A program made the translations under genes and the position numbers. From Reyranella sp. CPCC 100927 (GTDB lineage Bacteria > Pseudomonadota > Alphaproteobacteria > Reyranellales > Reyranellaceae), in the NCBI RefSeq assembly GCF_007859315.1, contig NZ_VOHA01000008.1:1-64000 (forward strand): 64,000 nucleotides of DNA. Direction: 5' to 3'. Positions 9,232-20,144 of the stretch are shown one piece after another. The notes under the pieces were generated by a model. That model saw only the letters and a program-made list of their open reading frames with translations, made no database searches and was not told the DNA's origin. The stretch's first letter is position 1, and the number at the start of each line of letters is the position of its first letter.

Positions 9232-9885
9232 TCACACCCGCACCACGATCAGCTGGTGCATGGCGGCGGCCAGGGTGCGCGCGACCGAGGGATGACGCAG
9301 CGAGATCGGACCGGGGTCGATCAACACCATGTTGTTCATCGTGCCGAACAGCATCTGGAAGGCGAACGCGATGCGCTCCTGCAGGGCCGTACCGGACTCG
9401 GGCGGCGACAGCGCCACGATGCGCGGCAGCGCGTAGGCGACATGCAGGCGACCAGCCTCGCGCAAGGGGGTCCAGGTCCGGCGGTCATGCGTGGCACGGC
9501 GCAGGCAGGCACGCACAAGCCCTTCATGATCGCGATACCACTGCACGCCGCCTTTGCAGATCCAGGCCAGCAGATGCGGCAGACTGTCGTCCGGCACCGC
9601 ATCCGAGGCGTAGGTGGTGTCGAGGTATCGCCGTGCGTCCGCCACCACCAGCCGCTGCAGCGTATCGATGAAGGCTTCCTTGCTCTCGAAGCGGCCGTAG
9701 AACGAACCGACCGTAGCCTCGCACCGCGCGCACAGCGCCTCGATCGAGAGGCTGTCGAAATCATGGTCCTGCAGCAGCGCCAGGCCCTCGTTCATCAGCC
9801 GCACCACGAGATCCCGGCTGCGCTGCTGCTGCACCGGCCGCATCCCCGGTATATCGGCACCGGCTAGGAGTTCCTCATCCAGCAT
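9232..9885 (-). CDS. TetR/AcrR-family transcriptional regulator
   Basis: A 217-residue regulator with an N-terminal HTH (about residues 20-70: FDSLSIEALCARCEATVGSF, followed by YGRFESKEAFIDTL) and a variable ligand-binding C-terminal region. It is divergent from the TauD-like gene and the NitT/TauT importer. A 6-bp inverted repeat with a 10-bp spacer lies between the two starts (10005-10026), so it plausibly controls that operon. The effector is unknown. Confidence 0.85.
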   Translation of the reverse strand: MLDEELLAGADIPGMRPVQQQRSRDLVVRLMNEGLALLQDHDFDSLSIEALCARCEATVGSFYGRFESKEAFIDTLQRLVVADARRYLDTTYASDAVPDDSLPHLLAWICKGGVQWYRDHEGLVRACLRRATHDRRTWTPLREAGRLHVAYALPRIVALSPPESGTALQERIAFAFQMLFGTMNNMVLIDPGPISLRHPSVARTLAAAMHQLIVVRV

Positions 9886-9940
9886 GACATCGGCCCCCGT
9901 CCACGTCCGTGCTATCGCACATGGCGTATGGCGGCGCCTA

Positions 9941-9968
9941 GATCCCTCGCGGCGCTCGGGACGACAGC
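9941..9968. repeat. Half copy of repeat family A
   Basis: The segment GATCCCTCGCGGCGCTCGGG followed by ACGACAGC matches only the right arm of the family A palindrome; no left arm is seen nearby. A decayed or partial copy located in the divergent TetR/TauD promoter region. Confidence 0.6.
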
Positions 9969-10004
9969 AGGCGCCCAGGTTTTCGATTTGCCTTGCATTA
10001 AAAC

Positions 10005-10026
10005 TAGAATCAGAACTACAATTCTA
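10005..10026. promoter_or_regulatory. Candidate operator between tetR and tauD-like genes
   Basis: The inverted repeat TAGAAT, ten bases, ATTCTA sits in an AT-rich stretch 28 bp before the TauD-like start and about 120 bp from the divergent TetR start. It is the only clear dyad in this intergenic region. Binding by the 9232-9885 regulator is inferred from position only. Confidence 0.4.
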
Positions 10027-10053
10027 TTTATAACGATAAGCTGGAGGAACGTC

Positions 10054-10896
10054 ATGCGCAATGCCCGATTTGACGTATGTCCCACCTCGGGTGCCCTGGG
10101 CGCCGAGATTCTGGGCATCGACCTCTCGCAGCCGCTCTCGCCGGCGGAAACCGAGGAGTTGCGCCAGGCACTGTACGAGCACGGCGTGATCTTCTTCCGC
10201 GACCAGGTGCTGACGCCCGAGCAGCACATCGCTTTTGCCGGCAGCTTCGCGCCGATCAACGTCAACCGCTTCTTCAAGGCGGTGGCGGACTATCCGCAGA
10301 TCGCGGAGGTGCGCAAGGAGCCGGCCCAGACCACCAATATCGGCGGCGGCTGGCACACCGACCACAGCTACGACCAGGTCCCGGCACTGGGCTCCGTGCT
10401 GCTGGCGCGCGAGGTGCCGCCACGCGGCGGCGACACCATGTTTGCCAGCATGAGCCTCGCCTATGATGCGTTGTCTGACGGGCTGAAGCGCACGCTCGAG
10501 GGGCTGCGCGCCGTGCATTCCAGCCGGCACGTCTTCGGCGCCAAGTCCCTGTATACGAAGGGCGTCGGCGATCGCATCGGCAACCCCGAACAGGCGACCC
10601 AGGACGCCGTGCATCCCGTCGTCATCCGCCACCCCGGCAGCGGCCGCAAGACGCTCTACGTGAATCCCGGCTTCACCATTCACTTCGAAGGCTGGACGGC
10701 GGCCGAGAGCAAGCCGCTGCTGGATTATCTCTACGCCCACGCGATGCGGCCGGAGTTCCATACCCGCTTCTCGTGGCGCGAAGGCTCGATTGCGTTCTGG
10801 GACAACCGCGCGACCTGGCATTTCGCGATCAACGATTACCACGGCGAGCGGCGCCTGATGCACCGCATCACGCTGGAGGGCGAGCCCCTGAACTGA
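10054..10896 (+). CDS. TauD/TfdA-family Fe(II)/2-oxoglutarate dioxygenase
   Basis: A 280-residue 2-oxoglutarate-dependent oxygenase. The iron-binding facial triad is visible: HTDHS (His-x-Asp) near residue 95 and a distal His in the NRATWHFAINDYHGERRLMHR region, which also holds the 2-oxoglutarate Arg. The start at 10054 has GGAGG six bases upstream; a longer frame to 9928 would run through the repeat and promoter. It is followed by a NitT/TauT importer, as in sulfonate or ester-sulfate use (TauD) or aryloxyacid cleavage (TfdA). The substrate is unproven. Confidence 0.88.
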   Translation: MRNARFDVCPTSGALGAEILGIDLSQPLSPAETEELRQALYEHGVIFFRDQVLTPEQHIAFAGSFAPINVNRFFKAVADYPQIAEVRKEPAQTTNIGGGWHTDHSYDQVPALGSVLLAREVPPRGGDTMFASMSLAYDALSDGLKRTLEGLRAVHSSRHVFGAKSLYTKGVGDRIGNPEQATQDAVHPVVIRHPGSGRKTLYVNPGFTIHFEGWTAAESKPLLDYLYAHAMRPEFHTRFSWREGSIAFWDNRATWHFAINDYHGERRLMHRITLEGEPLN

Positions 10897-10926
10897 CTGT
10901 CGCGGACCCCAGCCGAAGGAGTCGTC

Positions 10927-11937
10927 ATGACCAGGGCCAAGGCCATCGCCGCGACCGTCGTCGCATTCATGGGCGTATCGTTTTCCGCCGCGCTGGCGCA
11001 AGGCCGCGGCGAGACGGTGAAGATCCAGGACTATCCCGGCATCGGCAACCTGATCTACCGGGTCGCCGTCACCAAGGGCTACTGCGAGAAGCACGGCATC
11101 ACCTGCCAGCTGCAGACTGTTCCGTCGGCACCGCTGGGCGCCCAGGCATTGCTGGCCAAGAGCATCGACGTCGCCGTCGTCGGGCCCGAGGTGCAGATCA
11201 TGGCCGGGCTCAAGGGTGCCCGCCTCGTGGCGCTGCTCAGCATCGGACAGCGCAATCCGTTCCTGATCACCGTGCGCAACGATGCCGACGCACCGGCCGC
11301 CGACCGCGGCTATCCCGCCTTCATGGCCGACCTCAAAGGCAAGAAGATCGGCGTGACCGCGCGCGGCTCGATCGCGGAGCTGCAGTTCGGGCAGCTGGCG
11401 CGGCGCGCCGGGCTCAAGCCCGAGGACTTCACATTCGTGGCGGTGGGCGCCCCCAACACATCCTACGGCGCGCTGATCTCCAAGCAGGTCGATGCCAACA
11501 TGACCTTCGAGCCGTCGAACTCGATGTGCGTGGTGCTCAAGACCTGCCGCACGCTATACCGCGCCGGCATCGCTACCGAACCGCCCGAAGTGGCCGGCAC
11601 CAACGGTGCTTCCGTCGTGGCGGTCATGACCCGCGACGCGGCCGCCAAGTCACCGCACGTGCCCGAGGCGCTGATCGCGGCGGCGCGCGATGCTGAAGCC
11701 TTCATCCAGGCACCGGGCAATTTCGACGAGCTGCTGAAGATCGCCCAGGGCTTCTTCAAGTTCGACATGCCGCGCGGCGAGGAGATCATGGCGGTGTCGC
11801 TGAAGGACGCGGTTCCCAGCTACCGTATCGCGATCAGCCGGCCGGCGCTCAAGCAGATCGCCGACAACATGCTGGCCACAAGGCAGATCGAAGCCGCCGT
11901 CGACACCGCGCCGCTGCTGTACGAAAAGGCGCCGTGA
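10927..11937 (+). CDS. NitT/TauT-type ABC transporter substrate-binding protein
   Basis: A 336-residue periplasmic receptor of the SsuA/TauA/ThiY-like NMT1 superfamily. It has an N-terminal signal peptide (hydrophobic run ending at SAALAQ), and the sequence then passes through KIQDYPGIGNLIYRVAVTKG, typical of the family. Several Cys residues (YCEKHGITC, KTC) could form disulfides. It is the first gene of the importer after the TauD-like dioxygenase. The stop overlaps the ATPase start. Confidence 0.85.
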   Translation: MTRAKAIAATVVAFMGVSFSAALAQGRGETVKIQDYPGIGNLIYRVAVTKGYCEKHGITCQLQTVPSAPLGAQALLAKSIDVAVVGPEVQIMAGLKGARLVALLSIGQRNPFLITVRNDADAPAADRGYPAFMADLKGKKIGVTARGSIAELQFGQLARRAGLKPEDFTFVAVGAPNTSYGALISKQVDANMTFEPSNSMCVVLKTCRTLYRAGIATEPPEVAGTNGASVVAVMTRDAAAKSPHVPEALIAAARDAEAFIQAPGNFDELLKIAQGFFKFDMPRGEEIMAVSLKDAVPSYRIAISRPALKQIADNMLATRQIEAAVDTAPLLYEKAP

Positions 11938-12728
11938 TGGAAACCGCCTGCGCCATCGAGGTGCGCGACCTCAGCGTGCGGTTCGGCGGCGGCACCGCCG
12001 CGCCGGTCCTGGCCGTCGACAACGCCTCGTTCACCATCGCCCCGGGCGAGTTCGTCTCGCTGGTCGGCCCCAGCGGCTGCGGCAAGACCACCATCCTGAA
12101 CCTGTTGACCGGCCTGCTGGCGGAAACGCCGGACGGCGAGGCGCGCGTGCTGGGCAAGGCGCCGCGGCCGGGCAATCCCGACATCGCCTACATGCTGGCG
12201 CGCGACAGCCTGATGCCGTGGCGCACCGCCCTGGGCAACGCCGTCTATGGCCTGGAGGTACGCAACGTCGCCAGGGTCGAGCGCGAGGCCCGCGCCCGGA
12301 CCTTGCTGGCGCGCGTCGGCCTGGATGCCTTCGCCGACCAGTACCCCAAGGCGCTGTCGCACGGCATGCGCCAACGTTGCGCGCTGGCGCGCACCTTCGT
12401 GCTCGACAGCCCGGTATTCCTGATGGACGAGCCGTTCGGCGCGCTCGATGCCCAAACCAAGCTGCAGCTCGAGGACGTGCTGATGGACTTGTGGTCGGCC
12501 GATCGCAAGACTGTCGTGTTCGTGACCCATGACCTGGCCGAGGCGGTGGCGCTGTCGGACCGCGTGATCGTCATGAGCGCCCGGCCAGGCCGCATCCTGG
12601 CCGACGTGCCGATCGACCTGCCGCGGCCGCGCAGCATCCGCGCGCTGCAGAACGATCCGCGCTTCCACGCGCTTTACGGGCGTCTCTGGGGTCTGCTCGA
12701 GCAGGGGATGGCCGGCCATGTCCATTAG
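11937..12728 (+). CDS. NitT/TauT-type ABC transporter ATP-binding protein
   Basis: A 263-residue SsuB/TauB-like ATPase. It has Walker A GPSGCGKTT and a Q-loop region near MLARDSLMPWRTALGNAVYG. A signature-like segment SHGMRQRCALARTF follows, then Walker B VFLMDEPFGALD and H-loop VTHDLAEAV. The ATG at 11937 overlaps the receptor stop (TGATG); a GTG at 11934 is an alternative. The C-terminal end overlaps the permease start, giving a fully coupled three-gene transporter. Confidence 0.9.
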   Translation: METACAIEVRDLSVRFGGGTAAPVLAVDNASFTIAPGEFVSLVGPSGCGKTTILNLLTGLLAETPDGEARVLGKAPRPGNPDIAYMLARDSLMPWRTALGNAVYGLEVRNVARVEREARARTLLARVGLDAFADQYPKALSHGMRQRCALARTFVLDSPVFLMDEPFGALDAQTKLQLEDVLMDLWSADRKTVVFVTHDLAEAVALSDRVIVMSARPGRILADVPIDLPRPRSIRALQNDPRFHALYGRLWGLLEQGMAGHVH

Positions 12729-13554
12729 CACGCGGTCCGAACGGCTGGTGTCGATCATGGCCGCGGCCCCGGCAGGCGGGCGCGTCGCACGACGCATCGG
12801 GCCACGAACCGTCCCCTTGTGGCTGCGGCACGTGCTGTTCATCGCCGCGCTGATCGGCGCGTGGGAGCTCGCCGCCAGCCAGGATCTGCTCGACCCCGCC
12901 TTCTTCGGCCGCCCCTCCGGCATCGCCGCCTATCTGTGGAAGGGTTTCGTCACCGGCGGCACGCTGTGGCGTGAGCTCGGCTACACTCTGGCCGGAGCCG
13001 TGATCGCCTTCATCGGCGGTAGCGTCTGCGCCGTGGCAACCGGCCTGCTGTTCATGGTTTTCCCCGGCTTCCACCGGGCGTCGGAGCCTTATCTCACGCT
13101 GCTGAACGCGATGCCGCGCATCGCGTTGGCGCCACTGTTCCTGCTGTGGTTCGGACTGGGCATCGGATCGAAGATCGCCGTCGGGTTCAGTCTCACATTC
13201 TTCATCGTGCTGTCGGCCACGGTGGCCGGTATCCGCAGCGTCAACAGCGACCATCTGGTGCTGTCCAAGGCACTGGGCGCGACGCCGCAGCAGGTATTCA
13301 CCAAGGTTACGCTGCCCTCGGCCGTGCCGGTGATCTTCTCCGGCTTCCGGCTGGGCCTGATCTTCGCGCTGCTGGGCGTGGTCGGCGCCGAGCTGATCGC
13401 TGCGGAGCACGGCCTGGGCCAGACGCTGGCCTATCTGCAGTCGACCTTCAGCATGGACGGCGTGATGGGGCTGTTGTTCCTGTTGGCCTTCCTGGGGCTT
13501 GGCGTGACGTCCCTGATGAACCGCCTGGAACGCACCCTGCTCGACTGGCAATAG
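12718..13554 (+). CDS. NitT/TauT-type ABC transporter permease
   Basis: A 278-residue binding-protein-dependent permease (SsuC/TauC-like) with about six membrane segments. The EAA loop is seen as VLSKALGATPQQVFTKVTLP. It starts 11 bp inside the end of the ATPase gene. It completes the importer for the presumed TauD-family substrate. It ends just before the convergent 687-residue unknown protein. Confidence 0.9.
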   Translation: MSISTRSERLVSIMAAAPAGGRVARRIGPRTVPLWLRHVLFIAALIGAWELAASQDLLDPAFFGRPSGIAAYLWKGFVTGGTLWRELGYTLAGAVIAFIGGSVCAVATGLLFMVFPGFHRASEPYLTLLNAMPRIALAPLFLLWFGLGIGSKIAVGFSLTFFIVLSATVAGIRSVNSDHLVLSKALGATPQQVFTKVTLPSAVPVIFSGFRLGLIFALLGVVGAELIAAEHGLGQTLAYLQSTFSMDGVMGLLFLLAFLGLGVTSLMNRLERTLLDWQ

Positions 13555-13591
13555 CACCCGATCATCCGCGCCGGGCGATCGAGGCGAAGGT

Positions 13592-15655
13592 TCACCGGCG
13601 CCGCGACGACTTCGTCGCCTGCTTCACCAGCCGCAGGGTCTCGCGCTCCTTGGCCATTCCCTTCGCGAGATCGCACCACGGGCGGGCGAGCCAGGCCTGG
13701 AGCTTATCGGGCGCGTGGCGCGCGAAATGCAGCAACGCCGTGCGCACATAGAAGAGCCCGGTGTTGCCGTAGGCGTCGTGCGCACTCCAGCCGCTGGGGA
13801 TCCACATCTCACGGACCACCTCGGCCAGGACCGGTTCGTCCCGCGGATGATCGATCAGGAAGAAGAGAAGCTGGGAGCCGCCGGCATAGGCGTAGTGCTC
13901 CAGTCCCTGGAGAAACCAGTCGGCGGTCGGATGGTTGTTGGAATAGAGATGCAGTCCGTAGGCCGACATCGCCGCCACGAGCGCGGCGCGAAAGCGCGGA
14001 TGGGCATCGCCATAGGCCGCCAGCGCCCAGTGATCGTCCAGTGTCGGCCGCTCCGCGAAGGCGCGCGCCATGGTCTCGGGAAGATCCGGCAGATCGAAGT
14101 GCCGCGCCGCCGCTTGTCGCAGGTCGGCATCATCGAAGGTCGCGAGCATCGCGAAGACCTTGTCGGCCTCCGGTCGGGTCGCAACAGCCGCCAGCAACGC
14201 CGCGCGATGGCCCGCCTTGATCAGGCGCCAGGCAAAATTGACCGCATCGCCGTGACCGTCATCGCCGGCGAAGGGCGCGAACGCCGGCACCTGTTCGGCC
14301 CGGCTCGGCCCCTTGATCCAATAGCGGCGGATGGGCGGCGGTGCATGCTCGGCAATCAGCCGCGCGGCACGATCGATGTCGAACGCTGCCGGATCGCGGG
14401 CGATGTCGAAATGGAATGCCGCGATCAGGGGACTGTCCCAGTGGCCGTCCACCGTATGCGCGAAGGGAAACAGCGCCGCGAGCGGGATCCGCTCGGCCTC
14501 GAAGGCGTCACGCGCCTGCTGCGCTGGTGAGGCCGCGAAGGCCTCCTCCGCGGCGATGTGGAAGGCACCGTCGAGTGCCCGGCCGAACAGGTGACGGTAG
14601 CGCACGACCGGCGCGCCGGGTGCGATCGGCGCTTTCGAGATCGCGCATTTGCGCGGCTTCTTGCCGCTCCACCTGCCATCGCGCACGGCGCATAGCGCAG
14701 TCGTCTCGGGACCGTGCGGCTGAAATGGCCGAATCACGTACGCGCGCAGAAAAGTCGCATATTGCGGCGTCGTGGCGAGGTGCCCCAGCCACTCGTTCTG
14801 GCGCATTTCCTGCGTCCAGCCCATCGTCTCCGCCGTGGCAAGATTGAACCGCCAGGCCTGACCATAGCCGCGCCGCGCCAGCGCGCGTGCCGCCTCCAGC
14901 GCCTGCGCGTCGCGGCCCGTTGCGGCCAGCACGCAGATGGCATTGAACTCGAAGTGGCTGTTGTCGATCGTTGGCGCCGCCAGATACGCGGGAAGCTCCG
15001 CCTCGACGAGCGGCAGCACGCGTCCGGCCGCGTCGGCGACCAGCGCGATGGCGACGAAGCCGGCGTGGAATGCCTGCACTCGCTCCAGCCGCCGATCGAG
15101 CGGCCCGAGCCCGAGGATGGCCTCGCCGCGCTCCAGCAGCGATGCCGGCGACAGCACAAAGCTGTCCTGACGCTGGGCGCCGGCATGGGCGATCAGGGCC
15201 ACCGCCAGCGGATCGGCCGTCGTGGCATCGGCACGCCCATGGCGCCGGGCATCGCAGGCATGGACGAAGACATCGACCGCCGCGGTCTGGTCACCCTGCC
15301 CCAACGCCGCATCGATCAGTCCCATCCAGACGAACGGGAAAGCCGTCGTGAGCCGCCAGTGTCCTTCGCCGCGCCGATGCGGCGGCGCCAGGCAATCGCA
15401 GAACCAGCCGAGCACCGGCGCGACCGTCTCCGGGTGGCCCATCCGGTTGAGCGCCTGCGCGAAGAGCGCCGCCGCGACGCCCAGCAATGGGTGGAGGGGA
15501 GCGCTGTCCGTCGGCGCTATCGCGATGATTTGTGGTGCGCTCGCGCGCGCCAGCGCAATCAGCGCCGCATCGGGGTCCAGCGCATCGAGCGCGCCCTTCA
15601 ACGCTGCGAAGAAGCCGGTCGCCGGATCCTCGTCGGCGCGCGGGACATCGGCCAT
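13592..15655 (-). CDS. Large protein of unknown function, co-transcribed with the IclR-RidA regulator
   Basis: I do not recognise this 687-residue protein. It is Ala- and Leu-rich, apparently all-helical and soluble, with no signal peptide or membrane segment. Helical-repeat character is suggested by recurring patterns such as ALEAARALARRGYGQA and LRQAAARHFDLPDLP. A central region has two spaced Cys (ALCAVRDGRWSGKKPRKCAI) that could bind a metal but lack a full motif. The C-terminus is basic. The start lies 7 bp after the stop of the IclR-RidA gene, so the two are very probably one transcript. It may be a scaffold or accessory factor for that regulator, or unrelated; no function is claimed. 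Confidence 0.6.
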   Translation of the reverse strand: MADVPRADEDPATGFFAALKGALDALDPDAALIALARASAPQIIAIAPTDSAPLHPLLGVAAALFAQALNRMGHPETVAPVLGWFCDCLAPPHRRGEGHWRLTTAFPFVWMGLIDAALGQGDQTAAVDVFVHACDARRHGRADATTADPLAVALIAHAGAQRQDSFVLSPASLLERGEAILGLGPLDRRLERVQAFHAGFVAIALVADAAGRVLPLVEAELPAYLAAPTIDNSHFEFNAICVLAATGRDAQALEAARALARRGYGQAWRFNLATAETMGWTQEMRQNEWLGHLATTPQYATFLRAYVIRPFQPHGPETTALCAVRDGRWSGKKPRKCAISKAPIAPGAPVVRYRHLFGRALDGAFHIAAEEAFAASPAQQARDAFEAERIPLAALFPFAHTVDGHWDSPLIAAFHFDIARDPAAFDIDRAARLIAEHAPPPIRRYWIKGPSRAEQVPAFAPFAGDDGHGDAVNFAWRLIKAGHRAALLAAVATRPEADKVFAMLATFDDADLRQAAARHFDLPDLPETMARAFAERPTLDDHWALAAYGDAHPRFRAALVAAMSAYGLHLYSNNHPTADWFLQGLEHYAYAGGSQLLFFLIDHPRDEPVLAEVVREMWIPSGWSAHDAYGNTGLFYVRTALLHFARHAPDKLQAWLARPWCDLAKGMAKERETLRLVKQATKSSRRR

Positions 15656-15662
15656 CCGCGGC

Positions 15663-17890
<2,228 letters not shown>

Positions 17891-17921
17891 TCCCGCCATC
17901 CTCGCTCGCCAGGAGACCACC

Positions 17922-18734
17922 ATGCCGGTCGTTTCAGCCTTTCTCGTACCGGGAAACCCATTGCCTCTACTCAAGGAAGACAACGCGCCGTGGGCTGCGC
18001 TCGCCCAGGCGGCCCGCGCCGCCGGCGACGTGCTGCGCCAATCGAAGCCCGATGTCCTGCTGATCTACTCGACCCAGTGGATCGCCGTGCTCGACGAGCT
18101 GTGGCAGACGCGCCCGCACAGCACCGGCCTGCACGTCGATGAGAACTGGTACGCGTTCGGCGACCTGCAGATGGACCTGCGTGCCGACGTGGCCCTGGCC
18201 AAGGCCTGCATCGATGCCGCGAGCGCCGCCGGCATCCGCTCGAAGCCCGTCGACTATGACGGCTTCCCGATCGACACCGGCACCATTGTCGCCAACGCCT
18301 TCCTCAACCCCGGCGGCAAGATCCCGGCGGTGGTGGCCTCCAACAATCTGTACCATGACTTCGCCAAGACCGAGACGCTGGGCAAGCTGGCCGCCGCGCA
18401 AGCGAACAAGCACGACAAGCGGGCTGCGGTGATCGCCATCGGCGGCCTGTCGGCCAGCTACTTCGATCGCGACATCGACATCAGCCACGACCACATCGTC
18501 AACGCGGCGGACGACCAGGCGAACCGGACCCTGCTCGAGGCGATGACCCGCGGCGGCGCCGGCGCCTTGCGCGACGCGGTCGGCCACTACAACGGGTCGG
18601 CCAAGGGCGACATGGGCATGAAACACCTGGCCTGGCTGCTGGGTGGCGTCGGCGACTTCAAGCGCGCGGTCGTTCACGGCTACGGCGCCACCTACGGCGC
18701 CGGCGCCGCCGTCGTCGAGTTCCAGCTTTCGTAA
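17922..18734 (+). CDS. amnA: 2-aminophenol 1,6-dioxygenase alpha subunit
   Basis: A 270-residue homologue of the beta subunit that lacks its metal ligands: the position of APHPPH is occupied by VPGNPLP, and the second His by TQW. This matches the non-catalytic AmnA subunit, which pairs with AmnB in the native heterodimer or tetramer. It lies 31 bp after amnB with an AGGAG ribosome site (CCAGGAGACCACC). The loss of ligands in only one of two adjacent paralogues is the best evidence that this is an AmnA/AmnB pair rather than two enzymes. Confidence 0.85.
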   Translation: MPVVSAFLVPGNPLPLLKEDNAPWAALAQAARAAGDVLRQSKPDVLLIYSTQWIAVLDELWQTRPHSTGLHVDENWYAFGDLQMDLRADVALAKACIDAASAAGIRSKPVDYDGFPIDTGTIVANAFLNPGGKIPAVVASNNLYHDFAKTETLGKLAAAQANKHDKRAAVIAIGGLSASYFDRDIDISHDHIVNAADDQANRTLLEAMTRGGAGALRDAVGHYNGSAKGDMGMKHLAWLLGGVGDFKRAVVHGYGATYGAGAAVVEFQLS

Positions 18735-18763
18735 CCGCGCAGCGCAGGAGCGCATCCTCGATC

Positions 18764-19222
18764 ATGACCGTGACCCAAGACAGCCGCGCGTCGGTTCCCA
18801 CCGGAGTCGTCAAAGGCAAAGCAACGCCGCGCGGTCGCTTTCCTCACTATCGCCGGGCGGGCGACTTCGTCTTCATCTCCGGCACCAGCGCGCGCCGTCC
18901 CGACAACACGTTCGAGGGTGGCGACGCCGACACGATGGGCGTGGCGCGCGTCGATATCCGCGTGCAGACGCGCGCCGTCATCCGCAACCTTCAGGACATC
19001 CTGGCCAGTGCCGGCCTGTCCTTGAAGGACCTGGTCGAGGTCAGCTGCTTCCTGGTCAACATGAACGACTACGAAGGATTCAATGAGGTCTGGGCATCCA
19101 CCTTCGACGAGAACGGACCCACCCGAACGACGGTTGCCGTACACCAGCTGCCGCACCCTCTGCTGCTCATCGAAATGAAGGCGATCGCCTTTTCTCCCCT
19201 CGACCACGAGTCCGATCGGTAG
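18764..19222 (+). CDS. amnD: 2-aminomuconate deaminase (RidA/YjgF family)
   Basis: A 152-residue RidA-family enzyme expected to hydrolyse the enamine of 2-aminomuconate to 4-oxalocrotonate and ammonia. The family core is seen in FVFISGTSARRPDNTFEGG and GPTRTTVAVHQLPHPLLL, where Arg121 is the conserved carboxylate-binding residue. It is the third gene of the amnBAD operon, 29 bp after amnA. A short fragment of a second copy lies at 20076-20144. A related domain forms the C-terminus of the divergent IclR regulator. Confidence 0.85.
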   Translation: MTVTQDSRASVPTGVVKGKATPRGRFPHYRRAGDFVFISGTSARRPDNTFEGGDADTMGVARVDIRVQTRAVIRNLQDILASAGLSLKDLVEVSCFLVNMNDYEGFNEVWASTFDENGPTRTTVAVHQLPHPLLLIEMKAIAFSPLDHESDR

Positions 19223-19259
19223 TCACCAGATACAGAGCATCCGGCCTTCCTCTTGCCTG

Positions 19260-19964
19260 TCACGTGGTGGTTTCGACGGCGCCAGGCGTTGAAATCGGGG
19301 ACGCCGTCAGTACGAAGAAACGTCTCGGCGTTGGCTTCGGATATGGATGGGTGGCAAAAAGGTGATGCCAGTGCCGGATGTCGCCGAAACCGTTGCGGTT
19401 CAGCAGCGCTTCGGCATCGGCCAGTTCAATGCCGCCATAGAAGGGCAGACTGTCGTTCACGTCCCCGTACGTCGTGTCCGATGCACCAGCCGGATCGGCG
19501 GGGTCCCGCCAGACACCGTCCGAGAACAGCAGGACGCCACCAGGTCGCAGAAGACCTCGGATCGTCGCCAGCGTGCGACTGGGATCGGGCAGGGTCCAGA
19601 ACAGGTTTCGCGCGCAGATCACGTCCCAGCTGGCGAGCGGAAGCTTGGGATCATCGACATCCCCTTGAACGAACCGGACATCGACGCCCATGGCCTCGGC
19701 GTTTTGCCGTGCCTGCACCAGCATGCCGTCAGCACCATCGACGGCGGTCACCCTGTGACCCAAAGCGGCCAGGATCAGTGCGCATGCGCCGGTTCCTGTT
19801 CCCAAATCCACCACGTCCCGAGCCGGCGGCATCGGGACCGCCTGCGCCAACACCGCAGCCCACTCCTGGGCGAATTCGATATGAGACGCTCGCGCATTGA
19901 ACGATGACGCGTGCTCACTCCAGTACCGGAACACGGTGCTTTTGATTGCTTCCATTGGGACCAT
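19260..19964 (-). CDS. Class I SAM-dependent methyltransferase
   Basis: A 234-residue methyltransferase with the nucleotide-binding motif I VVDLGTGTGACALIL, the acidic end of strand 2 in VTAVDGADGML and motif-III-like DVICARNLFWTLPDP. It shows UbiE/BioC-type features (Methyltransf_11) but the substrate is not evident. The ATG at 19955 is an alternative start. It is convergent with amnD, with the stops about 37 bp apart, so it is not part of that operon. Its promoter lies in the interval that holds the amnD fragment. Confidence 0.8.
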   Translation of the reverse strand: MVPMEAIKSTVFRYWSEHASSFNARASHIEFAQEWAAVLAQAVPMPPARDVVDLGTGTGACALILAALGHRVTAVDGADGMLVQARQNAEAMGVDVRFVQGDVDDPKLPLASWDVICARNLFWTLPDPSRTLATIRGLLRPGGVLLFSDGVWRDPADPAGASDTTYGDVNDSLPFYGGIELADAEALLNRNGFGDIRHWHHLFATHPYPKPTPRRFFVLTASPISTPGAVETTT

Positions 19965-20075
19965 CTCGTAATAAAGAGATGTTATATCATAACTTTACCT
20001 GATGCCGACACAAACCTTAACTTTAGGCTCGCAGCTTCGCGCTGCGAACGGCGTACCCACGGCAGTGGCCGGATC

Positions 20076-20144
20076 GGACCCACCCGCACGACAGTCGCCG
20101 TGTACCAACTGCCGCACCCTCTGCTGCTGCTGGCTACCTCATCT
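20076..20144 (+). pseudogene. Fragment of a second amnD/RidA gene
   Basis: About 22 codons read GPTRTTVAVYQLPHPLLL, nearly identical to residues 118-135 of AmnD (GPTRTTVAVHQLPHPLLL), and are also similar at DNA level. No upstream or downstream part of the gene is present: the flanks are unrelated and the match ends abruptly. This looks like a leftover of a partial duplication about 0.9 kb from the intact gene. It partly underlies the end of the 20134-20703 gene on the other strand. Confidence 0.75.
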
